Part shown: positions 1-8,206 of the stretch, one piece after another
How the letters are laid out: each line of letters begins with the position of its first letter
Numbering within the stretch: the stretch's first letter is position 1
Source: Geobacter sp.
GTDB taxonomy: Bacteria; Desulfobacterota; Desulfuromonadia; Geobacterales; Geobacteraceae
NCBI GenBank assembly: GCA_003499925.1
Contig: DNRQ01000139.1
Location: 1 to 41,802 of the forward strand
DNA length: 41,802 nt
Direction of reading: 5' to 3'
Notes under the pieces: generated by a model
Seen by the model: only the letters and a program-made list of their open reading frames with translations
What the model was told of the DNA's origin: nothing
Databases searched by the model: none
Position numbers and translations under genes: made by a program

Positions 1-1108
1 GTACCAGTTCGGCGCCTGCGGCCTGCGCCTTGGGACCGCCGGTATGCGGATAGATGGTGGTCTGCTCCAGGAAGCGCCCGGTCTCGCTGATCGCTGCCAG
101 CTTGCAGCCGGTTCTAAGCCCCGGGTCGATGCCGAGCACGCGCCTGCCGCCAGCCGGCGGGAGGAGCAGCAGGTTCCTCAGGTTCTGGGCGAACACGGCA
201 ATCGCCGCCTCGTCCGCCCGGGTCTTCGCCTCCAGCCTCAGCTCCACCTCGATCGAGGGGGCGATCAGCCTCTTGTAGGCGTCCGCGGCCACCGCCTCCA
301 GGATTTGTCTGAAGATGCTCTCCCGCTTGATGAGCCGGAGCTTGAGCCGCCCGAGTATCTCCTCCTCCGGGGCCGCCAGGAGGAGCCTCAGCACCGCCTC
401 CTTCTCGCCGCGACGCATGGCGAGCATGCGGTGGGACGGCACCGATTTGAGCGGCTCCTGGTAGTCGTAGTACATCTTGAACTTACCCTCGCGGTCCACC
501 CCCTCGCCGAGGAGCTTGGAGGCGAAGATCCCCTGTTCCCGGGTGAGGTCGCGCACCATGCCTCGCAGGTCGGCGTCTTCGCTCAGCTTTTCCGCCAGGA
601 TGTGGGCCGCCCCTTCCAGCGCCGCATCGGCGTCGGCAACGCCGAGTTCCAGGTTCACAAAGGGGGCGGCGATCTCGGCCGGCGAGCCCTGGGCCAGCTC
701 CTGGAGGGCGATCAGCTCGGCCAGCGGCTCCAGCCCGCGCTCCCGCGCAATGGTCGCCTTGGTCCTGCGTTTTGGCTTGTAGGGGAGGTAGAGGTCCTCG
801 AGCTCCGTCTTCCTGCGGCACCCCTCGATGCGTGCCGAGAGCTCCGGGGTCAGTTCCCCCTGTTCCTCGATGCTCTTCAGCACCGTCCCCTTTCGCTCGG
901 CGAGCTCGCGGTGGTAGCCGAGCAGGTCCTCGATCTGCCGGATCTGCACCTCGTCGAGTTCCCCGGTCTGTTCCTTCCGGTAGCGCGCGATGAAAGGGAC
1001 CGTCCCCCCCTCGTTCAAAAGCGCCACCGTCTGCGCCACGCCGGCGCGCGGCAGTCCGCTCTCCTCGATGATGATCGCAAGAATCTGCGGATGGTCTATG
1101 ATGCTCAT
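1..1108 (-). CDS. tex: Tex-family RNA-binding transcription accessory protein, N-terminal part
   Basis: This is the first 369 codons of a Tex (toxin expression / Spt6-like) protein; the C-terminal half, including the S1 domain, lies beyond the left edge. Translation from the ATG at 1108 gives the typical Tex start (MSIIDHPQILAII), then the helical stretch GTVPFIARYRKE and LEDLYLPYKPKRRTKA. The beginning of the YqgF-like RNase H fold (VLGIDPGLRTGCKLA) falls near residues 325-340. The start is supported by AAGGAG about six bases upstream. Tex is a cytoplasmic nucleic-acid-binding factor associated with the transcription and translation machinery; its exact role is still debated. It is transcribed away from the riboflavin cluster. 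A 359-codon ORF on the opposite strand over the same bases is a GC-rich shadow. Confidence 0.95.
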   Translation of the reverse strand, partial: MSIIDHPQILAIIIEESGLPRAGVAQTVALLNEGGTVPFIARYRKEQTGELDEVQIRQIEDLLGYHRELAERKGTVLKSIEEQGELTPELSARIEGCRRKTELEDLYLPYKPKRRTKATIARERGLEPLAELIALQELAQGSPAEIAAPFVNLELGVADADAALEGAAHILAEKLSEDADLRGMVRDLTREQGIFASKLLGEGVDREGKFKMYYDYQEPLKSVPSHRMLAMRRGEKEAVLRLLLAAPEEEILGRLKLRLIKRESIFRQILEAVAADAYKRLIAPSIEVELRLEAKTRADEAAIAVFAQNLRNLLLLPPAGGRRVLGIDPGLRTGCKLAAISETGRFLEQTTIYPHTGGPKAQAAGAELV

Positions 1109-1144
1109 GTAGGTTCTCCTTGAAATAACTAAGCAGCACCAGGC

Positions 1145-1180
1145 AAATCCCCCCCACCCCCCCTTTTTCAAAGGGGGGAG
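1145..1180. repeat. REP-A half element (CCCCCTTT..AAAGGGGG palindrome)
   Basis: AAATCCCCCCC is followed by a near-perfect palindrome of C-tract, TTTTTCAAA and G-tract. It matches one half of the paired elements at 8023-8134 and 16846-16942. It sits between the divergent tex and dCMP deaminase genes. Confidence 0.7.
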
Positions 1181-1290
1181 AGTACGGGTGTCCTGGTCGG
1201 CGACGGTTCCCCGCCGGTCCGGAAAAACATTACTTCCTACACTCTTTGTCGGCATCGGGCAAGCATTTTCGAAGCCGCGACGCACGCCGC

Positions 1291-1319
1291 TTGACCGGGC
1301 CCGAGAAAACGGTTATCCT
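1291..1319 (+). promoter_or_regulatory. sigma-70-like promoter upstream of dCMP deaminase
   Basis: TTGACC (1291-1296) and TATCCT (1314-1319) are separated by 17 bases, which would start transcription near 1326, about 22 bases before the deaminase start codon. It is the likely promoter for the deaminase-nrdR-rib run. Confidence 0.5.
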
Positions 1320-1347
1320 GACCGAATTTCACATGAGAGGACCTTTT

Positions 1348-1803
1348 ATGGCGCGCCCCAGCTGGGATGAATATTTTATAGAGATCACCCGCCTGGTGGC
1401 GAACCGCTCCACCTGTCTCAGGCGTCAAGTGGGCGCGGTGCTCGTGAAGGACAAGAATATCCTCGCCACCGGGTATAACGGCGCGCCGTCGGGAACCTCC
1501 CACTGTCTGGACATCGGCTGCCTGAGGGAGAAGCTCGGCATACCGTCCGGGGAGCGGCACGAGCTCTGCCGCGGCCTGCATGCCGAGCAAAACGCCATCA
1601 TCCAGGCGGCGAAGCACGGCACCTCCATCGAGGGGGCCACCCTCTACTGCAACACCATGCCATGCATCATCTGCTCGAAGATGGTGATCAACGCCGGGAT
1701 CAAGCGGGTGGTTTATCTCTCCGGTTATCCGGACACCCTGGCCGAGGAGATGATCCGCGAGTCCGGCGTGATCGTCGAGAAGTTCGAGGAGAAACCGTCA
1801 TGA
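1348..1803 (+). CDS. comEB: dCMP deaminase family protein
   Basis: This 151-residue protein is a zinc-dependent deoxycytidylate deaminase, which makes dUMP from dCMP for thymidylate synthesis. The zinc and catalytic motifs are clear: HAE at residues 78-80 (H78 ligand, E80 proton shuttle) and PCIIC with C106 and C109. The N-terminal TRLVANRSTCLRRQVGAVLV is typical of the family. In-frame codons continue upstream to 1246, but GAGAGG at 1335-1340 fits the ATG at 1348. The stop overlaps the nrdR start (ATGA, 1800-1803), so the two are probably translationally coupled. Pairing with NrdR puts deoxynucleotide metabolism in one unit. The symbol follows the B. subtilis orthologue. Confidence 0.93.
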   Translation: MARPSWDEYFIEITRLVANRSTCLRRQVGAVLVKDKNILATGYNGAPSGTSHCLDIGCLREKLGIPSGERHELCRGLHAEQNAIIQAAKHGTSIEGATLYCNTMPCIICSKMVINAGIKRVVYLSGYPDTLAEEMIRESGVIVEKFEEKPS

Positions 1804-2252
1804 AATGCCCTTTTTGCGGCTTCTCCGACAGCAAGGTAGTCGACTCGCGCCCCGACAAGGGAGGCTCGACCATCAAGCGCCGGCGCGAGTGCGAGTCGTG
1901 CGCCAAGCGCTTCACCACCCACGAGCGCGTCGAGGAGGTGCTTCCGCTGGTGACCAAGAGGGACGGCAGGCGCGAGCCGTTCGACCGGATGAAGCTGATC
2001 GCCGGGATCCAGAAGGCGTGCGAGAAGCGGCCGGTCTCCGTGGAGACCATCGAGAAGCTGGTGGACCGGCTGGAAACCCGGCTGCAGGAAAGCGGCGAGA
2101 AGGAGGTGCCGACCACCACGCTCGGCGAGTGGGTCATGTCGGAGCTGCACGGCATCGACCAGGTCGCCTACGTCCGCTTCGCCTCCGTGTACCGCTCCTT
2201 CAAGGATATCAGCGAATTCATGCTGGAGTTGCAGGACCTTCTGAAGAAGTAG
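1800..2252 (+). CDS. nrdR: Transcriptional repressor NrdR
   Basis: This 150-residue protein is the nucleotide-sensing repressor of ribonucleotide reductase genes. An N-terminal zinc ribbon (C3, C6, C31, C34) binds DNA. A central ATP-cone (about 49-139) with the expected VTKRDGRREPFDR start senses ATP/dATP. The length is standard for the family. The start codon overlaps the upstream deaminase stop (ATGA), and ribD follows after ten bases. The nrdR-ribD-ribE order is common in deltaproteobacteria. I saw no NrdR-box pair inside the window, so its targets lie elsewhere. Confidence 0.97.
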   Translation: MKCPFCGFSDSKVVDSRPDKGGSTIKRRRECESCAKRFTTHERVEEVLPLVTKRDGRREPFDRMKLIAGIQKACEKRPVSVETIEKLVDRLETRLQESGEKEVPTTTLGEWVMSELHGIDQVAYVRFASVYRSFKDISEFMLELQDLLKK

Positions 2253-2262
2253 CCGGGGCCGC

Positions 2263-3366
2263 ATGTCCAATGTACAGCTGAAAATGATGCGGCAGGCGCT
2301 TGCCCTGGCCCGCCGCGGGGAGGGGAAGACCTCTCCCAACCCGGCGGTCGGCTGCGTGATCGTTCGGGACGGCAGCGTCGTCGGTCGCGGCTGGCACAAG
2401 AAGGCCGGCACCCCGCATGCGGAGGTACACGCGCTCAACGAGGCGGGAGAGCTTGCCGCGGGCGCCGATGTTTATGTGACCCTGGAGCCGTGCGCCCATT
2501 TCGGCAAGACCCCCCCCTGCGCCGAGGCGCTGATCGCGGCACGGGTGGCCCGGGTCTACGTCGCCATGGTCGATCCCAACCCGCTGGTCGCGGGAGCGGG
2601 GATCGAGATGCTCAGGGAGGCCGGGATAGAGGTCGAAGCCGGGCTCCTCGAGGAGCCGTGCCGCGAACTGAACCGCCCGTTCATCAAGTGGATCCAGACC
2701 GGGCTCCCTTACGTGGTGCTGAAGAGCGCGCTCACCCTGGACGGCATGAGCGCCACCGCAAGCGGCGATTCCCGCTGGGTCACAAGCGACCGGGCGCGGC
2801 GCGAGGTGCACCGGTTGCGCGGGAAGCTGGACGCCATCATGGTCGGCGTCGGCACCGTGCTGAAGGACGATCCGCTTCTCACCTGCCGGCTCCCGGGAGG
2901 GAAGGACCCGCTGCGGGTCGTGGTCGACTCCACCCTGAGGATACCGCTGCACGCGGCGCTTTTCAGCGTCCGGTCGGCCGCCGGGACCATAGTCGCCACC
3001 TGCTGCCAGGACCCTTCGAGGATCGACGCCGTCAGCTCCCGCGGCGCCCGGGTTTTGAGCTGCCGGGAGAGCGCAGGGCGCGTCGATCTCGCCGATCTGT
3101 TCCGGCGCCTGGGCGAACTCGGGGTGCAGTCGATCCTGCTCGAGGGAGGCAGTCACCTGGCGGGAGCGGCACTTCGGGCGGGGCTTATCGACAGCTGCAT
3201 GATCTTTGTGGCGCCGAAGTTTGTCGGCGGCGCCGGGACGGCCCTTTTTGCAGGCGAGGGGGTCTCCCTGATGAAGGACGCCATCCGCCTGGAGGGGATG
3301 ACGGTCAAGCGGGTAGGGGTGGATCTGCTGGTAGAGGGGACGCCGGTAAATTCAGGGGCTAGGTGA
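2263..3366 (+). CDS. ribD: Bifunctional riboflavin biosynthesis protein RibD (deaminase/reductase)
   Basis: This 367-residue enzyme catalyses steps two and three of riboflavin synthesis: deamination of 2,5-diamino-6-ribosylamino-4(3H)-pyrimidinone 5'-phosphate and NADPH-dependent reduction of the ribose side chain. The N-terminal deaminase (about 1-145) shows HAE at 52-54 and C77/C86 in PCAHFGKTPPC. The C-terminal reductase (about 150-360) has KSALTLDGMSAT, SRWVTSD and LLEGGSHLAG. The start follows nrdR by ten bases with no strong Shine-Dalgarno. Its TGA stop lies in the loop of a perfect hairpin before ribE. Confidence 0.97.
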   Translation: MSNVQLKMMRQALALARRGEGKTSPNPAVGCVIVRDGSVVGRGWHKKAGTPHAEVHALNEAGELAAGADVYVTLEPCAHFGKTPPCAEALIAARVARVYVAMVDPNPLVAGAGIEMLREAGIEVEAGLLEEPCRELNRPFIKWIQTGLPYVVLKSALTLDGMSATASGDSRWVTSDRARREVHRLRGKLDAIMVGVGTVLKDDPLLTCRLPGGKDPLRVVVDSTLRIPLHAALFSVRSAAGTIVATCCQDPSRIDAVSSRGARVLSCRESAGRVDLADLFRRLGELGVQSILLEGGSHLAGAALRAGLIDSCMIFVAPKFVGGAGTALFAGEGVSLMKDAIRLEGMTVKRVGVDLLVEGTPVNSGAR

Positions 3367-3377
3367 CCCTAGCCCCT
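3354..3377 (+). promoter_or_regulatory. Perfect 10-bp hairpin over the ribD stop codon
   Basis: AGGGGCTAGG (3354-3363) and CCTAGCCCCT (3368-3377) pair perfectly around the tetraloop TGAC, which contains the ribD stop TGA (3364-3366). There is no T-tract after it, so it is not a normal terminator. It could protect a processed mRNA end or tune ribE translation, since the ribE Shine-Dalgarno lies 14 bases further on. Confidence 0.6.
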
Positions 3378-3401
3378 AGTCCCGCTTCACAAGGGGTTCA
3401 C

Positions 3402-4049
3402 ATGTTCACAGGTCTGATAGAAACGGTCGGCGAGCTGGTCTCCATCGAGAGAAGGGGAGCCTCGGGCACCCTGATGCTGAAGACGTCCCTCCCGATGGAG
3501 GAGATCGCCGTCGGCGCCTCGATCGCGGTGAACGGCGCCTGCCTTACCGTGGTCCGCAAGGGGGGCGGCACGATCAGCTTCGATATCTCCCCGGAGACCG
3601 TCGATCGCACCGCCTTCAAGAACCTGAAGGGGGGCTCGCCGCTCAACCTGGAGCGGGCCATGCGCCTCTCGGATCGCCTGGACGGACACCTGGTCTCCGG
3701 CCACGTCGACTGCGTCGCCACCGTCACCGAGCGGCGCGAGGTGGCGGGCAACATCGTCTTCTCCTTCCGGTTCCCCGCCCCCTTTGCCAAATACATCGCC
3801 GCCAAGGGCTCCGTGGCGATCGACGGCATCAGCCTGACGGTGAACTCGGTCGGGCCGGACAGCTTCAGCGTCAACGTGATACCGCACACCGCCGCGAGGA
3901 CCACGCTGATGGGGAGAAGGGTGGGCGACGAGGTGAATGTCGAGACCGATCTCCTCTGCCGATATCTGGAGCGCTTGCTGGCCCGCAGGGAGGAGGTCAA
4001 AGAGGGGGGGCTCACACTGGAACTGCTGGCAAAAAGCGGCTTCATGTAA
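3402..4049 (+). CDS. ribE: Riboflavin synthase, alpha subunit
   Basis: This 215-residue protein dismutates two 6,7-dimethyl-8-ribityllumazine molecules into riboflavin, the last pathway step. It starts with the invariant MFTGLIETVG and contains two lumazine-binding barrel repeats (about 1-97 and 98-195). Each has a VNGACLTV or IDGISLTVN core, and SGHVDCVATV opens the second. The ATG at 3402 has AAGGGG at 3391-3396. An in-frame extension upstream to 3363 exists, but the conserved N-terminus fixes the start. It is expected to work as a trimer alongside the RibH capsid encoded downstream. Confidence 0.97.
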   Translation: MFTGLIETVGELVSIERRGASGTLMLKTSLPMEEIAVGASIAVNGACLTVVRKGGGTISFDISPETVDRTAFKNLKGGSPLNLERAMRLSDRLDGHLVSGHVDCVATVTERREVAGNIVFSFRFPAPFAKYIAAKGSVAIDGISLTVNSVGPDSFSVNVIPHTAARTTLMGRRVGDEVNVETDLLCRYLERLLARREEVKEGGLTLELLAKSGFM

Positions 4050-4062
4050 GGGCTTTTTTATT

Positions 4063-4140
4063 GCCACCTTGCACCATTTTTTGCTATGGTCTCCGATCTG
4101 GGTTCCTTGATTGCGCCTCCCCCCGGGGGAGGCGGGAACC
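4063..4140 (+). promoter_or_regulatory. ribE-ribBA intergenic region: weak promoter and long leader hairpin
   Basis: The 192-base gap before ribBA holds a weak promoter-like pair (TTGCCA near 4063 and CTATGG about 17 bases on). It also holds a strong stem: CGCCTCCCC (4114-4122) pairs with GGGGAGGCG (4126-4134), extended by GGTTCC (4101-4106) and GGAACC (4135-4140) across a seven-base bulge. I looked for an FMN riboswitch and did not find its conserved core. The hairpin may be a transcript-level control of ribBA. Confidence 0.35.
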
Positions 4141-4241
4141 TGTCCCGGACCTGGCATCGCGGCTGAACGACGATCTACCTGACGACATACCGTTTAACCA
4201 GGGCGTATGTTAATCGAAACGAGTGAGAGGGGTTAAAGTAC

Positions 4242-5444
4242 ATGTCTGTTGCAAGCATAGAGGAAGCCATCGAGGAGATCAGGGCCGGCAGGATGGTGAT
4301 CCTGGTGGACGACGAGGACCGGGAAAACGAAGGGGACCTCACCATGGCGGCCCAGTGCGTGACGCCCGAGGCGATCAATTTCATGGCCCGTTTCGGCCGC
4401 GGCCTGATCTGCCTTACCATGACCGCCGAGCGCTGCGACAAGCTCGATCTGCCGCCCATGGTGCAGAGTAACACCTCCTCCTTCGGCACCGCGTTCACCG
4501 TCTCCATCGAGGCGAAGAAGGGGGTAACCACCGGCATCTCCGCGGCCGACCGCGCCCACACCATACTCACGGCAGTGGCCCCCGGGGCCGTCGCGTCCGA
4601 TCTGGCCAGACCCGGCCACATCTTTCCGCTTCGCGCCAGAAACGGCGGCGTGCTGGTGCGTTCCGGACAGACCGAGGGGTCGGTGGATCTGGCGCGACTG
4701 GCGGGGCTCGAGCCCTCCGGCGTGATCTGCGAGATCATGAACGATGACGGCACCATGTCGCGCATGCCCGAGCTGAAGAAATTCGCCAAGCTGCACGGCA
4801 TAAAGGTCTGCACCATAGCGGACCTGGTCGCCTACCGCCTGAAGCACGAAAGCCTGGTGCGCAGGTCCGTCGAGGTGGCGCTTCCCAGCCAGTTCGGCAA
4901 CTTCAGGGCGGTCGCCTTCGAAAACGATATCGACAGGCTGGAGCACCTGGCCCTTGTCAAGGGGGACATCCGCGGCGACCAGCCGGTCCTGGTGCGGGTG
5001 CACTCCGAGTGCCTGACCGGCGACGTCTTCGGCAGCGTCAGATGCGACTGCGCCGATCAGCTGCACAGTGCCATGGAGATCATCGAGGCGGATGGGACAG
5101 GCGTAATCCTCTACATGCGCCAGGAAGGGCGCGGCATCGGCCTTACCAACAAGTTGAAGGCGTATGCGCTGCAGGACGAGGGGCACGACACCGTGGAAGC
5201 GAACCTGGCGCTCGGCTTCAAGGCCGATCTGAGGGATTACGGCATCGGGGCGCAGATCCTGGTGAACCTCGGGGTGAAGAAGATCCGGCTCATGACCAAC
5301 AATCCGAAGAAGCTGGTCGGACTGCAGGGGTACGGGATCAACATCGTGGAGCGGGTGCCGATCGAGATCGCCCCGTCCAAGAGCAACGCCAAGTACCTGA
5401 GGACCAAGCGCGACAAGATGGGACACCTGCTGGAGAACATCTGA
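4242..5444 (+). CDS. ribBA: Bifunctional 3,4-dihydroxy-2-butanone-4-phosphate synthase / GTP cyclohydrolase II
   Basis: This 400-residue fusion supplies both riboflavin precursors. The N-terminal DHBP synthase domain (about 1-200) turns ribulose 5-phosphate into the four-carbon unit; its acidic metal and active-site loop DDEDRENEGDL is at residues 24-34. The C-terminal GTP cyclohydrolase II domain (about 205-400) shows the zinc motif HSECLTGDVFGSVRCDC and the catalytic loop MRQEGRGIGL. Both halves look intact. GAGAGGGG near 4225-4232 precedes the ATG. The gene has a long structured leader and a 180-base gap before ribH, so it may be partly independent of its neighbours. Confidence 0.97.
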   Translation: MSVASIEEAIEEIRAGRMVILVDDEDRENEGDLTMAAQCVTPEAINFMARFGRGLICLTMTAERCDKLDLPPMVQSNTSSFGTAFTVSIEAKKGVTTGISAADRAHTILTAVAPGAVASDLARPGHIFPLRARNGGVLVRSGQTEGSVDLARLAGLEPSGVICEIMNDDGTMSRMPELKKFAKLHGIKVCTIADLVAYRLKHESLVRRSVEVALPSQFGNFRAVAFENDIDRLEHLALVKGDIRGDQPVLVRVHSECLTGDVFGSVRCDCADQLHSAMEIIEADGTGVILYMRQEGRGIGLTNKLKAYALQDEGHDTVEANLALGFKADLRDYGIGAQILVNLGVKKIRLMTNNPKKLVGLQGYGINIVERVPIEIAPSKSNAKYLRTKRDKMGHLLENI

Positions 5445-5468
5445 GACAGAAATCAAGTTCCAAATCCT

Positions 5469-5600
5469 GCACACGGATAACAGCAAGAAAATGGAGGAAG
5501 AAGCAGGATAAACCGATCCATTCTTTGGTTTAAATCTTCACCCCAAAGACTTTTAGTTTAACCTGTAGTTATCCGCCAGTTCCCGTTTTAATCCGTGTGC
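5469..5600. other. ribBA-ribH gap with spaced inverted repeat
   Basis: The 184-base gap is more AT-rich than its surroundings. GCACACGGAT (5469-5478) and ATCCGTGTGC (5591-5600) form a 10-bp inverted repeat 112 bases apart. No gene or clear promoter is visible. Confidence 0.4.
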
Positions 5601-5628
5601 GACGCCTTTCTTATATGGAGTTATGACA

Positions 5629-6095
<467 letters not shown>

Positions 6096-6099
<4 letters not shown>

Positions 6100-6533
6100 C
6101 GACACGCAGAGATGGCAGGGAATTGGCGCTGCAGGCGCTTTACTCGAAGGACCTGGTGCTGCAGGACGCGAACTTCGCGCTCAAGCGGATCATCGAGAGC
6201 TTTGGCGAGGGTGAGGAACCGACCCTTGAGGTGAACTCCAAGGCGTACTCCTTCGCCTCCGAGCTGGTGAACGGCGTCATCGCCCACCTCTCCGAGATCG
6301 ACGGCAAGATCGGCGAGAAGTCGAAGCACTGGAGCATGGCGCGCATGGCGCGGGTGGATCTCAACATCCTGCGGCTTGCCGTGTTCGAGCTGCTCTACCG
6401 GCCGGACATACCGAAGAACGTCACCATGAACGAGGCGATCGAAGTGGCCAAGAAGTTCGGCGCAGAGGATTCCGCCTCCTTCGTGAACGGCATCCTGGAC
6501 GAGATCGCCTCCGGCGTCACGGACAAGGAATAG
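6096..6533 (+). CDS. nusB: Transcription antitermination factor NusB
   Basis: This 145-residue all-helical protein pairs with NusE (S10) on boxA RNA in ribosomal RNA antitermination. The N-terminus TRRDGRELALQALYS and the stretch RVDLNILRLAVFELLYR followed by AKKFG are typical. The likely start is TTG at 6096, overlapping the ribH stop (TTGA), with AGGGAG at 6082-6087 eight bases upstream; no ATG fits better. The ribH-nusB order is common in bacteria. A hairpin at 6564-6595 probably closes the operon. Confidence 0.96.
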
Positions 6534-6563
6534 GCAAGAGGCAAGAGGCAAAGAGCGTTTCAC

Positions 6564-6595
6564 AGGGGTGAAGGGGAGGCATCCCCCTCATCCCT
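6564..6595 (+). terminator. Hairpin after nusB, probable operon terminator
   Basis: A 13-position stem (6564-6576 with 6583-6595, one mismatch, one G-T pair) is followed by a moderately T-rich stretch. The tail is not a clean T-run, so termination may be partial. Confidence 0.45.
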
Positions 6596-6637
6596 TTAAA
6601 TTGCCTTTGATTTTCATATGATCACAAACGAGGGATT

Positions 6638-7945
6638 ATGAAAGAGATAAAGATAGGCCTTCTCGGTTTCGGCACCATCGGCGCCGGTGTAGTCAAGCTC
6701 CTGAAAGAGAACTCCGGCCTCATCTCGGAGAAGACCGGCGCAAGGATCTCCCTGAAGGGGATAGCCGATCTCGATATAACCACGGACCGCGGCGTCAGCA
6801 CCGAGGGGATCAACCTTACCCGCAACGCCGACGAAATCCTGACCGACCCCGAGATCTCGGTAGTGATCGAGCTGATCGGCGGCTACGAGCCCGCCCGCAG
6901 CTTCGCCCTCAAGGCGATTGCGCACGGCAAGCACCTGATCACCGCCAACAAGGCGCTGCTGGCTGTGCACGGCGAGGAGATCTACGCCGCTGCCCGGGCC
7001 AACGGTGTCGAGGTCCTGTTCGAGGCGGCGGTGGGGGGGGGCATACCGGTACTGTCGGCCATCAAGGGGAACATGGCGGCGAACCGCTTCTCCACCGTGC
7101 TCGGCATCGTGAACGGGACCTGCAACTACATCCTGACCCGGATGACCCAGGAGGGTGCCGACTTTGCCGACGTGCTGAAGAGCGCCCAGGAGCTCGGTTA
7201 TGCCGAGGCGGATCCCACCTTCGACATCGAAGGGGTCGATACCGCGCACAAGCTCTGTCTGCTCCTCTCGCTTTGCTTCGGCACCAAGATCGACCTGAAG
7301 GACATCTACTCCGAAGGGATCACCTCGATCTCCTCGGAAGACGTCGACTTCGCCAAGTCCTTCGGCTACCGGATCAAGCTGCTCGCCATCGGCAAGATGG
7401 ACGGCGGCCAGATCGAGGCGCGGGTGCATCCCACCATGATCCCGATCGATTACCCGCTTGCCGACGTGCACGGCGTCTTCAACGCCATCAGGCTCACCGG
7501 CGATTTCATCGGCCCCGTCATGTTCTACGGCAGGGGAGCCGGCATGGATGCGACGGCTAGTGCCGTGGTAGGCGACGTGGTCGATCTCTCCCGCAACATG
7601 GGTGCCGGTATCTCGCGCCGCTGTGCGCCGCTTGGCTACCTGGACGAGAAAGTGGCCACCCTGCCGATCAAGCCGATCGGCGAGATCGTCAGCAAGTACT
7701 ATATCCGGTTTCAGGCGCTCGACAGGCCCGGCGTCCTGGCGCGGATCGCCGGCGCGCTCGGGGCGAGCGGCATCAGCATCGCTTCCATGGTGCAAAGCGC
7801 CAGGAGTGCCGACACCGTCCCCATCGTGATCATGACCCACGAGGCCCGCGAGGCCGATGTGCGCCGCGCCCTGGCCGAGATCGACGCCTTCGAAGTGATC
7901 CGCGGCAAGAGCAATTTCATCAGGATCGAGGACAACCTGGAATAA
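6638..7945 (+). CDS. hom: Homoserine dehydrogenase
   Basis: This 435-residue enzyme reduces aspartate semialdehyde to homoserine, the branch point to threonine and methionine. It has an N-terminal NAD(P)-binding Rossmann fold (GLLGFGTIGAGVV, about 7-19) and TANKALLAVHGEEI. The catalytic domain (about 135-315) contains FEAAVGGGIPV, GIVNGTCNYILT and the ADPTFDIEG stretch. A C-terminal ACT domain (about 350-430, starting near YYIRFQALDRPGVLARIA) implies feedback control by an end product, usually threonine. GAGGG lies eight bases before the ATG. It stands alone between two terminators. Confidence 0.97.
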   Translation: MKEIKIGLLGFGTIGAGVVKLLKENSGLISEKTGARISLKGIADLDITTDRGVSTEGINLTRNADEILTDPEISVVIELIGGYEPARSFALKAIAHGKHLITANKALLAVHGEEIYAAARANGVEVLFEAAVGGGIPVLSAIKGNMAANRFSTVLGIVNGTCNYILTRMTQEGADFADVLKSAQELGYAEADPTFDIEGVDTAHKLCLLLSLCFGTKIDLKDIYSEGITSISSEDVDFAKSFGYRIKLLAIGKMDGGQIEARVHPTMIPIDYPLADVHGVFNAIRLTGDFIGPVMFYGRGAGMDATASAVVGDVVDLSRNMGAGISRRCAPLGYLDEKVATLPIKPIGEIVSKYYIRFQALDRPGVLARIAGALGASGISIASMVQSARSADTVPIVIMTHEAREADVRRALAEIDAFEVIRGKSNFIRIEDNLE

Positions 7946-7982
7946 TCCGATTACTCCCCTCCCTTGATAACCTCCCCCGAGG

Positions 7983-8015
7983 AAAGGAAGGAGTAATCGG
8001 ATTACTCCTTCCTTT
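7983..8015 (+). terminator. Perfect 15-bp hairpin after hom
   Basis: AAAGGAAGGAGTAAT (7983-7997), loop CGG, then its exact complement (8001-8015). The first arm is also partly complementary to 7944-7957 at the hom stop (14-bp inverted repeat), so two alternative folds are possible. It ends in TTTGATTAAA rather than a T-run. Confidence 0.55.
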
Positions 8016-8022
8016 GATTAAA

Positions 8023-8134
8023 CCTCCCCCCTTTGACAAAGGGGGGGCGGGGGGGATTTGCCTTTCTACGCAACAGCGTGATCGGGCGATGGACTGCAAA
8101 TCCCCCTGAATCCCCCTTTGCCAAAGGGGGACTT
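8023..8134. repeat. REP-A doublet (BIME-like composite palindrome)
   Basis: Two CCCCCTTTG/CAAAGGGGG hairpins flank about 38 bases and are linked by an inner GGGGGATTT / AAATCCCCC inverted repeat. The same architecture, with a recognisably related core (GCAACA and GCGATGG), recurs at 16846-16942. Confidence 0.75.
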
Positions 8135-8141
8135 GCTACTG

Positions 8142-8175
8142 AAAAAGGGCGGGGGAATATTCCCCCGCCCTTTTT
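8142..8175. terminator. Bidirectional terminator between hom and hemerythrin gene
   Basis: This is a 34-base perfect palindrome: A5, GGGCGGGGGAAT and its complement ending in T5. A-tract and T-tract on both sides suit termination of both convergent transcripts. Confidence 0.85.
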
Positions 8176-8206
8176 GATACCATTACCCTTTGCCTGCCGC
8201 CTTCAG

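Noticed and set aside
44..1123. Long plus-strand open frame opposite tex
   Set aside because: Arg/Leu/Pro-rich shadow of the GC-rich tex gene; no ribosome site and no recognisable motif.
4050..4241. FMN riboswitch before ribBA
   Set aside because: The conserved FMN core segments are absent; only a simple long hairpin is visible.
4233..5486. 417-codon minus-strand frame opposite ribBA
   Set aside because: Antisense shadow; ribBA motifs are complete on the plus strand.
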